Both the position numbers and the translations under genes were made by a program. Of a DNA stretch of 64,000 bases, positions 45,587 to 55,359 are shown piece by piece. A model generated the notes under the pieces. That model searched no databases and had not been told where the DNA came from. It worked only from the letters and a program-made list of their open reading frames with translations. This DNA is from Physcomitrium patens (lineage: Eukaryota; Streptophyta; Bryopsida; Funariales; Funariaceae), in the NCBI RefSeq assembly GCF_000002425.4, contig NC_037275.1, forward strand, positions 11,853,310-11,917,309, given 5' to 3'. The stretch's first letter is position 1; every line of letters starts with the position of its first letter.

Positions 45587-47095
45587 TCGTTTGATCAATA
45601 ATATATGATATTTTTGAAGCTAGAGCAATTTCAGCTTTGTGCTACTATTGTGCCAATTGATGCTGACTTCTTAAATCAGGTACGTGCCGTGACCATTGAA
45701 GATTGAGTAGCCATTGATATAAAGTAGCGTGTCAATGACGAAAAGTTCAAGGTGGAGGAAGATCTTTTATACTTTGAGGAGTGGTTATATATCCCAAAAG
45801 GACCAGCACGACTCCGAATTCTTCAATCTCGCCACAGTTTTCCAACTTCGGGACATTTTAGATTCAACAAGACCTTGGAGCTTATTTCTTGAGATTTTTC
45901 GTGGCCCCAAATGTGGAAGGATGTGAAAGATTTTGTCCTCTCCTGCAACATTTGTTCAAGATCCAAGAATCCTCGGCATCGCCCTTATAAACTCCTACAG
46001 CCATTGCCGATTCCATCTCGATCATGGTCTTCAATTTCCATGGACTTCATCATAGACCTGCCATCATCGAACTCATTTGACAGCATCTTTGTCGTGGTAG
46101 ATTGGCTTACAAAGATGGCGCACTTTGTCCCTTACAAGAAGACATCATCTAGTGAAGTCACAGCAAGGCTCTTTCTCGATAATGTGTATTGATATCATGG
46201 ACTACCAGATGATATCGTATCAGATCGAGGAATTCAGTTCGTATCAAAGTTTTGGAGATCTCTCTTTGAGATACTAAAGGTGGATATCAAGCTTTCTTTG
46301 GCTTTTCATCCTCAAACTGATGACCAAATAGAACGGGTGAACCAAGTCTTGGAACAATACTTACGATGTAGCATCAACTATCAGTAAGACGATTGGACTA
46401 CATATCTGCCGCTAGCCGAGTTTGCATATAATTACACCCTCCATGCGTCGACTCAATACACACCATTCTTTTCTAACTATGGATATCATTCAAAGCTTGA
46501 TTTATTGAATCCATCAACAAATAACAATCCAGCAGCTGAAGGATTTGCGAAACAACTATCAGAGCTTCAAAATACGTTGAAGCTTCAATTACAATCCGCT
46601 CAAGAATCCTACAAGACGTCTGTAGATAGATTTCGGAATCAAGCACCTACTTTCAAAATTGGAGATAAAGCATGGCTTCTTCGACGGAATATCAAGACCA
46701 AGCGACCATGTGATAAGTTGAATTATCGAAGATTGGGACCATTTATCATCCAAAAGCAAATCAGTCCAGAGGCGTATCGTTTGCAATTACCAGCTTCTAT
46801 GAAGGTACAACTAGTCTTTCATGTTTCTCTGTTGGAGCCTTATCGAGAGTCGTCTTTTCCTGGAAGAGTGCAATATCCACCACCTAGTATTGAGATCAAG
46901 CACCACGAGGAATACGAGGTTGAAAAGGTGCTGGATTCACGGCAAAAATGGGGCAAGTTGGAGTATCTTATTCATTAGTGCAGCTACAACATTAATGAGC
47001 GAACGTGGGAGCCAGCTGAAAATCTCGCCAATGCGCCGTAAAAGGTATAGGAGTTTCATCAACAACATCCTTATAAACCTAAGTCGGTTTGACGA
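45587..47095 (+). pseudogene. Element C, 3' half: end of RH, integrase and chromodomain
   Basis: Begins inside the FDQ..ILLKPE block, exactly where the minus-strand half of C (57922 onward) stops. HHCC finger RHSFPTSGHFRFNKTLE and CNICSRSK. Catalytic core SMDFIIDL, VSDRGIQF, DDQIERVNQVLEQYLRC (D, D, E all present). Then DKAWLLRRNIKT, VQLVFHVSLLEPYRE and a chromodomain EYEVEKVLDSRQKWGKLEYL with WEPAENLA. Separate stops at YRY (TGA), Q-DD (TAA) and HW (TAG) are all single transitions. It is much less AT-biased than F. Confidence 0.85.
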
Positions 47096-47229
47096 TAGCT
47101 TCCTTTTGAAGCTTGTTCACCCAAGAATATAAGAAAGGGAGATAGCACCACTAAAATTTGTAATTGATGTAGTTATTTTTTCCAAGATAAAATAGAATTT
47201 TTTAAGTAGCCATAGTTTGGTCTTCTGAT

Positions 47230-47556
47230 ATGGATAGCCAAGAGATAGATACTATGCCAGTCAGATTATCTCAACCAACTAGTTCACGAAGGCAACCCCG
47301 AGATGAAGAACCGCCTACACCACGACGACGACGGAGGATACCGAGTAATCGATCATTGGTGATTGTATTTGAGTCCGAGCCTGCTTACGATGGTCAGCCA
47401 GAAGGCGTGTTTGTAGGACAAATTTACAACGAGGACACGAAAGTTCATGCTTGGTCAGAAGTTGAAGGAGTGGGCCACTACCATTGGCTTCAAGGGCCAA
47501 TGAACCACTTGCCTCGTGAACAACAATTAGAATTCATAGCAGATGTTATGCGATAG
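47230..47556 (+). CDS. ORF3 of C: conserved accessory protein of unknown function
   Basis: Intact frame of 108 codons (ATG 47230, stop TAG 47554-47556) between the integrase/chromodomain and the polypurine tract. The N-terminal half is basic and proline/arginine rich (SRRQPRDEEPPTPRRRRRIP), which could bind nucleic acid or act as a nuclear signal (inference). The C-terminal half is ordered-looking, with SLVIVFESEPAYDG, GVFVGQIYNED, HAWSEVEGVGHYHWLQGPM and NHLPREQQ. Homologous frames are at the same place in F (30162-30485), H (23120-23542) and as a remnant in J. I do not recognise a known domain. It probably needs a spliced or downstream-translated message, since several stops separate it from pol. 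Confidence 0.75.
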   Translation: MDSQEIDTMPVRLSQPTSSRRQPRDEEPPTPRRRRRIPSNRSLVIVFESEPAYDGQPEGVFVGQIYNEDTKVHAWSEVEGVGHYHWLQGPMNHLPREQQLEFIADVMR

Positions 47557-47633
47557 ATCTTCATTTTCTTGCATTGGTAGTGATTAATAACAACATTGCT
47601 TCTCAGAGACCTCGAAGCTAAAGGAGGGGGTGA

Positions 47634-47930
47634 TGTTAGGGATATAGTCTTTAGAACCTTCTAGAGACAAGTTTCTAGAACCTTCTAGAAGCAAGTCTTT
47701 GAAACCTTCTAGAAGCTTCCGAATTGGTAGAAGTTGCTTGAGAAGCTTCCTAAATAGGAGTATATATTGGAATCGAGGCTGAAGAGTTCTTCAGTCTCGA
47801 CAACACATCTCTTGGAGCTCTAGCTCACCTCTTTGGTATTATTCTTGTATTCATCTGATTAATCTAGTTCCTGCTAGTTCTTCTTGAACTTCTTGTTAGA
47901 TCTCGAGCCTGTATTTTTGTGTCCGTGACA
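47634..47930 (+). repeat. 3' LTR of C (297 bp)
   Basis: TGTTAGGGATATAG...GTCCGTGACA, preceded by polypurine tract AAAGGAGGGGGTGA. TATATATTGG (about 47761) is followed by an imperfect hairpin and the 11-mer AGTCTCGACAA (47793-47803). Followed by TCTTA (47931-47935), complement of TAAGA. Confidence 0.9.
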
Positions 47931-47935
47931 TCTTA

Positions 47936-49380
47936 ATGACCTAAATTTTTTATAAACCCTTGAATTTCATCATAAAATTCTTTAGAATATACATTAATAA
48001 TTCTATTCTCTTCTTGTAACTCACATTGTAATAAAATAATTTAATTCTTCTATAGTATCCGTAAAACCTACTTCTTCAAATGTTCATGAAATAAATTTAT
48101 TTTCAACCAATTTTCTATTTTTAAAAAAAATTGTTCAATATTTTTAATATAATGTTTATCCATCCTTTTCATCTTATCAATAGTCTTAAAAGATAATATA
48201 CAATCTTATGTCATCTCAATAAGTCCAATAGATAACATCTCTTCTTCTAAATTAAGTAGGAGCATTTTTCTTTCTAGTCCATTGTAATCCTGTCTTATAA
48301 TGGTGTGTGGTAAAAACCCTCAAGGTCTTTAAATTTTACATTTGATAATGGCTTCCATCTCAACTTATCACAATTTGTCTCATGATTAGTATAAACAGTT
48401 AAAAATTAAACTGCTTTCATTCCATTTTGGCTTCTTATTCTTGAATAGGTTGAACTATCATCCATTATCTATATTTCTATTTATGTAGTAATAATATATG
48501 ATTGTCCCAATGTAATAGGTTATATAGACATGTCTTCCACATAGAAATTTTATTCATGAATAACATCTCTTATCATCACCTTAATATTTAGACAAGCTCA
48601 ATACAAATTCCCCTTTGAATTGTTTGCTGTTCTTATCATCTATCCATGTTTAGTATCACTAGGCCATTTTTTTCTATTATATAATTCTTTTGACATCAAA
48701 TTGATTTTAGAACCATGATCAATCAATGCTACAACTAGTTCTTCTAAATCTTCCAATTTTATCAAAGTTTTTGTAGTAATTTTTATCCAATGACTTCTAA
48801 AATAATGACTAGAAGCTTGAATGATATTATTCCTTTCTGTAAATCTTACTTCTAAGACCTCTCTAAAATTTTATATTTTATCTTTTTCATCTTTATTGCT
48901 TTCTATTCGTCTTATTTCTTTCGTATTTGATATCATAGTATCTTCTATAGATTGTTGTTTTTTCTTTATTATATCAATAATAACTTCATAAAATTCAAGC
49001 TTTGTAATTTTTAGAATTTCATCAATTATGAATTTAACCTTTCTACTTAAAATTTTCTCCTCTAATACCTTCTTCAAATCTATAGCAGCTTTAATATCTG
49101 ATTGTAATTTATAAGAAGGAGTCTTTATTTTTTCTATTTTATTTTATTTTATTTTATTTTTTATAAAAATATTCTCTATTATTTCTTTATGAATAGGATT
49201 CTTTTGTTGTTGTGTTTTTTTTCCCCTTATAGTTCTTTTTGAAGGCCTTTCATTATTTTCATATCTCCTTCATTTTTCTTTTATTAATGATACATGTTGA
49301 TTCCTTGTAATATGAGCATGCACAGATAATCTATCTATTGGATCATTCCACCCAGTAATTTATCGAATGTTATTACCAAT
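47936..49380 (-). pseudogene. Element G, piece 4: gag-protease-connector, now inverted
   Basis: On the minus strand from 49380: IGNN, GWNDPIDRLSVHAHITRNQHVSLIKEK (against A/B DWEDLVESLSVHAYIAKSQHKALMEEK). Then come the open frame 49077-48871 KKVLEEKILSRKVKF (against KGVLEERILNAKVEF) and a protease relic near 48700-48740. The last block is INVYSKEFYDEIQ (against VEIHSREIYTILE) before 47936. All other pieces of G are on the plus strand, so this one has been flipped together with the spacer 45587-49384. Confidence 0.8.
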
Positions 49381-49384
49381 ACAT

Positions 49385-50626
49385 TGTCGTGTTGTAACAT
49401 GAGTACACTGTGAAAATATAAAAAAAGGGGACTTTAATTAATATTCAGTTACCTCGAATATTCGGAGCAACGACCAATTCCAGTGCAAATACTGAGAGGC
49501 CAAGTTCAGTCACCCCGTTACAATCAGTCGGGGCATACTGAAATGCTCCATTCGATTCCAATAACGGGAGTCAGCAGGAAGGAAAAGGACCAATTCAACG
49601 ACGGGTGAGCCTGGTTCGAAGAGCCAATTGGATCCAATTTCAAGACATCCAATCCAGGTCTTACCCAATATGAGACCTGACTTGGTCAGGCAACCCAATG
49701 CGGTCCAATTATGGAAACATCTAGGTCTTACTACAGGCCTCTTAGCCAATCTAACGCGAAGGACCAATTTGATCCAATTACGGGAACATCCAGGTCTTAC
49801 TACGGGCCTCGTAGCCAATATGAGACTTGAATTGGTCGGGCGACTCAATGTGGTCCCGATTATGGGGTTTCGATTCTATTTCAGGCTGTCCTGTTCTTTG
49901 TGCCATTTCAAGGAATATTGTTTTCGGTAAAAAGATCTCTTAAAGGTAAAAACAGAGGAGAAAACTCTGACGACGGAGCCAATTCTGGATCCAAGATGGA
50001 AGATTGAAGAAATTCAGAGGCTAGGGTTTGAGAGAGGGGAGAATTAGGATTAAAAGAGAGGATAGGTTAAGAAATGGGAGGGGGAGGAGAGCAAGCTTCA
50101 TGCTTCGGGGTGGAGAAAAAAGACAGAGATTGGGATTTTTTTTCTTCATAGGGTTTTGGGAAGACTGAGGCAATCGTTGCTGAAGTCAGTGTTGTAATGG
50201 TGAATCGGGATTTTTAATGAAGTGGGTTTGATTACTCTTGACTGTTTTGTGAAATCGAGTTACGTCTATGATGAAGAATTAAAAGGGTGTCTATAGGATT
50301 GAGTATGCGGAGTGAATGAAATTTATTGGGTTAATCTAACGAGACAGTCAGTGGATACAAGATCGTGAGTATAAAGCGGTGTCAAAGATTAGCAGTTTGG
50401 GTTGTTCGGGGTTCTCTGTAACATCTAGAGACCTACCGGCCGGGACAAAAAGGACTTCGGCGAGCAGTCGAAGGACATCCGTATAGATTTACGGTGTATT
50501 CTTGCAGTCGTTTATATTCCAACAGTCAAAAACTGATAGACTGCTTGACTATTGGCGAATCTCCATACTACCTTCTACAGCCAGACGCCCCGCGCGTTCT
50601 CGAGCAGAAAAGCACATAATACGACA
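49385..50626 (+). repeat. 5' LTR of B (X-type U3, Y-like R-U5)
   Basis: TGTCGTGTTGTAAC...ATACGACA. The first about 760 bp match the left LTR of A. From about 50150 the sequence instead follows the right LTR of A. Confidence 0.9.
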
Positions 50627-50630
50627 AAAG

Positions 50631-50648
50631 TGGTGAACCCGACATGAA
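50631..50648 (+). promoter_or_regulatory. Primer-binding site of B (tRNA-Trp type)
   Basis: TGGTGAACCCGACATGAA, 4 nt after the LTR, identical to that of A. Confidence 0.7.
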
Positions 50649-50696
50649 AGCTTGAGGTGGAAGGTATTGGATTTTGGTTGATTTTATCTTTATTTT

Positions 50697-51707
50697 ATGG
50701 AAAAAAAAAAAAAAAAAAAAATTGAAGGATTTTTGGGAGGAGTTTCTGGTGGGGGTTCTTCTAAAGGACAAGGTATGCACATGGATCCGTCTATTGCTAG
50801 TATGTTTCAAGCCTTCTCATTATCAATGCAATAACAGCAAAGCAATAATCGAAAGGAAGCTTTGGCAACCAAAGCATTGCAAGCAGTGGTCAATAAAATT
50901 GATCAATTTGATGGGAGGAATATTTCAAGGTATTTAAGATGTTATGTTCGTGAAATGGAATTAAATCGGGTTTCTGAGAAAAAAATGGTTGAATTATTTG
51001 GACTTGCCACGATACCGGAGATAAGAGACCACATTACATCGATTACGGATTGTTATGGGAATTCATGTGAGGTTTTTTCACATACATTGAAAGATGAATA
51101 TTTCTTGGAAGATGCTGATCGCGTTACTAAGAAGCTGTTTCTGGAATGGATTGAACGGCCCAATAAGAATTTGCAAGCAACAGAGCTACTAAGAGAATTT
51201 GAGAGGCAGTACTCTCAATTATCAAAGGTAGAAAAATTGACATTGGAGCCGAACAAAGTTGATCTATTTCTTCAAGCTGCTGATGGAGAATTGCAAGGAA
51301 AATTAGAACTCCTTCTTGAAGATAAAGAAGAAGATGAAGGATTGACAACGAAGTGGAAGAACATTGAAGATGCAGTGGGGTTGCTTACAAAAAGAGAAAG
51401 GAGGAAGGATAGGAGTAATATTCCGAAAACAGTACAAGCACCCAAAGCTCCAGTACATACAACACCACCAACAATGCCTACAGTTCAACCTTCGACATCC
51501 TTATCAAAGAAAGCAGATATGGGGATGGAAGAAATTATACGAGGAATGCAAGATCTTCAAATTAAATTGGCAAGACTTGAAGAGAATACTTCTATGAACA
51601 ATTCGAAGAATGTTTCAAAACAAGAATATGTACAAAGATGCATTTGGTGTGATGATGCTTCACACACTAGAAAAGATTGCAATGAATTTAATAATATGAT
51701 ACGGTAG
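50697..51707 (+). pseudogene. gag: Gag of B (one internal stop)
   Basis: ATG 50697 is in frame with the 281-codon stretch 50862-51707. The N-terminus is poly-lysine (21 A after ATGG), then a glycine/serine-rich GGVSGGGSSKGQ segment. One TAA (a CAA-to-TAA change after SLSMQ) lies just before the 50862 methionine. The capsid region carries KIDQFDGRNISRYLRCYVRE and LFLEWIERPNKNLQATELL. The zinc knuckle is CIWCDDASHTRKDC with all CCHC ligands. The TAG at the end is probably another mutated Gln codon, because homologous reading continues (EIIC...KDGKIALKD). Gag would form the particle and bind RNA through the knuckle. Confidence 0.85.
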
Positions 51708-52324
51708 GAAATTATTTGCTAGAAAGATGGGAAGATAGCATTGAAAGATAGGGATGGTCTTCTTCAAACCAATTTTGGCAAGGGAAGAATGAGAGCATTG
51801 GTTTAAGATTACTTAAAAGAGCATGAAACAGCAGCACGAGAAAGTGCAAGTTATGGTGCTAGAGTAGATGATGAAATTGGTGGAAGTATGGAAACTAGTG
51901 AGTTTTGGGCTTCTGCCGTTTCTACAATGCAAGAAGGGAAATTACCTCGAGAAGCGTTATTGTGAACTGCAGCTACAATATGAGGTAGAACAGATTGGGA
52001 GGATCTTGTTGAGTCTCTTTCAGTTCATGCATATATTGCTAAGAGCCAACATAAAGCTTTGATGGAAGAAAAGAGACGAAGAAATTTTGATGATACTAGA
52101 GAAGGAAATTCTTCTAAGAGGCAAACTCGAAGAAATTTTGATGATACTAGAGAAGGAAATTCTTCTAAGAGGCAAACTCGAGGAGACAAGGCTCGGGAGG
52201 CAGCTTCACAAGAATTGCCTGTAAAGGATACCTCAGCATCATTTGAAGAAAAAACAAAGGAGACAAAAGATAAAGCAAATCAATTGCTTATAAGCTACTT
52301 TCTGATATTGAAGCAGCAACAAAT
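51708..52324 (+). pseudogene. Gag-protease linker of B with 51-bp tandem duplication
   Basis: In the gag frame, with stops at likely Gln/Arg codons: KDGKIALKDRDGLLQTNFGKG, ESASYGARVDDEIGG, SEFWASAVSTMQEGKL and SLSVHAYIAKSQHKALMEEKR. The segment RRNFDDTREGNSSKRQT occurs twice in B (52077-52178) and once in A. A shift to the protease frame lies between about 52270 and 52325. Confidence 0.7.
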
Positions 52325-53014
52325 TTGAAAGGGGTGTTGGAAGAACGTATATTAAATGCTAAGGTGGAATTTACATTAAAAGAAGTTCTGGAAATTGCAA
52401 AGAAGGAGTTTCATGATGTTATCATTGACAGCATTAAGCGAAAGAGGCAATTAATGGATGAAACTGGAATGAATCATACTATTGATGCAAGAATATATAG
52501 AGATGAAGAAGAAGTTGATATTGGTTACAAGCAACCAACAAATGAAAAGAATGGGTATAATCAACGAGTATGTTTCGAAGATTATAGTGATAAAGAAATG
52601 GAAACTTTGAGCCATTATACTCAAAAGCATTGGACAAAGGCAACTACTGAGGTATTGGTGAAAGTAGGAGATATAGAAGAACCAATTGTTGCTTTAGTCG
52701 ACCATGGTTCTGAAATAAATCTCATGTCTAAAGATCTTTATAAGAAGCAAAAATGGCCAATTGATATGGAATATGGATGGACAATACGAGCAGCTAATAA
52801 CACAAGGGGCGAATTATATGGAGCTTGTCCAGATGTCAAAATTCGGATTGGGGATGTTGAGACGGAGCAACATTTCTTTGTTCAAGATACAATGTCTTAT
52901 CCGTTGATTTTAGGACAACCTTATATTACGGCAACACGGATGGAAACAAAAGTACTTGATGATGGTTCTGCTTATGCAAGGGTACGTAGCGAGGATGGGA
53001 GGAAAGTTGTATAA
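52325..53014 (+). pseudogene. Protease of B
   Basis: Open for 229 codons in a frame shifted relative to gag (possibly a frameshift-expressed domain, possibly decay). Motifs are VALVDHGSEINLMSKDLYKK at about residues 126-144 and YPLILGQPYITATRM near the end, as expected for a retropepsin. The catalytic triplet is DHG in both A and B. Retropepsin cleaves the Gag-Pol polyprotein. The first residues (EAATNLKGVLEE) are part of a longer frame that begins upstream of 52325. It ends at TAA after GRKVV, shared with A. Confidence 0.75.
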
Positions 53015-53181
53015 TTTCCAACAGTACCTCCTAACCATGAACGGAATCGAGATAGGTTGAGGGAGAAACCATTGCCAAAGATTGTTGAAGGATTTAAGGA
53101 TTTTGGAGAGGTACCACTGTAAAGCGAGATTATGGAGGTGCAAAAGAGGAAGTACTCTCGCGAGATGAAGGTGCCTTTGAT

Positions 53182-53697
53182 GTGAGTTTTATTGATATTT
53201 TGGAGAATGGAAATATTATGTATAAGAAAGTTGATGATTTTAAAAGAACAAAAAGAAAAATATTATATAATATTGAAAGAGAATTACGCAAGTTAGGTAC
53301 ATTGCAAGATGATGAGAGGATTTTAGGTGTTTATGAAGAAAATGGACTGGAAGATTCATTGGAATTGATTACATCTATTGGGTTAGGGGATAATGGTAAG
53401 ATTGTTGAGATTCATTCAAGAGAGATTTATACCATACTTGAATCTTTTCAAGCACCAGAAGTCACTGTAGAGACGAGATATAAAACGGCAGATAAGAAGG
53501 TAAAGCCTGTTGCCGAACCATTACCAGAGGATTCTAAAGAACAAATGGGAGAAGCATCAAAAAAAACAAGTTTAAGAGATCCAATGAGTATTGGACATCA
53601 GTTTACTAAAGAGACTTTTGAAGAATTGAAGATTGGTTCTGATGGTTTTTTATTATCGGAGGAAATTACTTGCTTCAAAAAGGTGTTGGCTAAATAA
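53182..53697 (+). pseudogene. Protease-RT connector of B
   Basis: 171 codons open in the pol frame: SFIDILENGNIMYKK, ITSIGLGDNGKIVEIHSREIY and FEELKIGSDGFLLSEEITCF. It ends in TAA after VLAK, a stop also present in A. The same block exists in G piece 4 and piece 5. I assign no enzymatic role; it corresponds to the N-terminal RT extension. Confidence 0.7.
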
Positions 53698-53736
53698 GGT
53701 AGATCGTTTGCCTTCGAATCTCATGAAATTGGGTGT

Positions 53737-54342
53737 GTGGATCCGAATATTATAACACCTATGGTTATCTTCACTGTACCGCATGCACCTTGGAATCTAA
53801 GACCGATTCCAGTATCGAGGACATATTTACGTAAATTGATAGAACTATTAAAAGAAAAGATAAAGATGAAAATATTGGAACCCTCATTTGCGCCGTATTC
53901 TAGTCGATGGTTTACGGTACCTAAGAAGAATGGGTCACTATGGTTTATTCAAGATATGCAACCGGTGGATGTAGTAACTGTCAGGAACGCAGGAATTGGA
54001 CCTATTGTGGATGAATTTGCTGAGGGGTTTGCAGGAAGGGCGATCTATTCAATGGGTGACTTGTATTCAGGTTATGATCAATTTCAACTTGCCAAAGGAA
54101 GTAGAGATATGACAACAATGAGGACACCGCTTGGATTGGTTAGAATGTGCACTCTTCCTCAAGGCGCGACCAACTCAGTTGTGCATATGATGAATGGGAT
54201 GAATAAGGTATTGAGAGATTTTATTCCGAAAAAGACTATGCCTTTTCTGGATGATGTTCCTATAAAAGGGTGCAGAGAAGGAGACAAGGATGAAACTTTA
54301 GATAAGAGGGGATGTTGCAAATATGTTGTTGATCATATATAA
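53737..54342 (+). pseudogene. Reverse transcriptase of B (FLDD type)
   Basis: Open for 201 codons in the pol frame. Blocks: VDPNIITPMVIF, PHAPWNLRPIPV, RWFTVPKKNGSLWFIQDMQP, GDLYSGYDQFQLAKGSR, RTPLGLVRMCTLPQGATNSV and KTMPFLDDVPIKG. The catalytic pair DD is present but preceded by FL instead of YL/YV, and followed by VPIKG, which differs clearly from the YLDDILI of group 1. It ends at a TAA after VVDHI, shared with A and therefore older than their separation. Phe at this position is compatible with activity in other RT families in principle (inference). Confidence 0.85.
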
Positions 54343-54396
54343 GATTGTGAAAAGATTTTAACTCGGCTTGGAGAAGTTCATCTTACATTATCGGGT

Positions 54397-55323
54397 ATGA
54401 AGTCCGTATTTGGAGTACGAGAGGTTGTGATTGTTGGACATTTATGTGGATCTTACGGAAGAAAACCAAATCCGACTAAAGTTGATGCAATTGGAAGGAT
54501 GAAAGAGGATTGTGATTCTTTAACAGAGGTTCGCAGGTTTTTAGGTGCATGTGTATTTTATCGAATTTGGATCCCTCATTTTGCTCACATAGCGGATCCA
54601 TTATATGAACTGTTATGCAAGGGTTACCTATTTAAATGGGAAGAAAGGCATATTCAGGCAATGCAAAGATTGAAGAAATTATTGATGTCACTTCCAATAT
54701 TGAGGAAGGTTGATTATAAGTGCAATAGACCAGTGATTCTTACTAAGGATGCTAGTCCAATTGCCATTGGATGGGCTGTGGGTCAAGATAATTTAAATAG
54801 GAATAGATTTGCAGTTCGATTTGGGGCTAAGGTTTTAAGTATTCGTCAGCGTGCATATTTGCAAGTCAAAAGAGAACTTTGGAGAGTCGTTTCGGCTATG
54901 AAAGCTGAAAAGAACTATTTCATTGGGGCAGTAGTAGTAATTGAAACAGATTGCTTGCCATTGCTTGGAATGATTATTAACTGTTCAACGCCAGATATTA
55001 CAATGTTGAGATGGATTGCTTACATTAAGTTACTAAATCCGGAATTTAAGCATGTTATTGGGAAGGACAATTTAGTAGCAGACATGCTATCTCGAGCAAG
55101 ATACGAGAGGGAGGACGAAATGGTTGAAGACATTGATGACGTCGGATTGAAATTCTATTCAATATCAAATCTCAACAGGGAAGATAAGCTATTCTTTGAA
55201 GCATCTTATGAAGGTGAATTATTGGATATTGGTCATTACTTGAATACCTTTACTAAGCAGGGGAATTGGTCTACAGAAAAATTCAAACAAATAAGAAAAA
55301 AAACATATGGATTTTTACTTTGA
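54397..55323 (+). pseudogene. RT thumb/RNase H of B
   Basis: 308 codons open, same frame as RT. VGHLCGSYGRKPNPTKVDAI and EVRRFLGACVFYRIWIPHF correspond to the FLG..YYR connection block. RNase H: TKDASPIAIGWAV (Asp), RQRAYLQVKRELWRVVSAM (Glu), ETDCLPLLGM (Asp) and KDNLVADMLSRARYE. It ends at TGA (55321-55323), probably a former CGA, 12 codons before the integrase stretch. Confidence 0.8.
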
Positions 55324-55359
55324 GATGGATTCTTATGGAAGAGACCGAAAAAAGGAATT

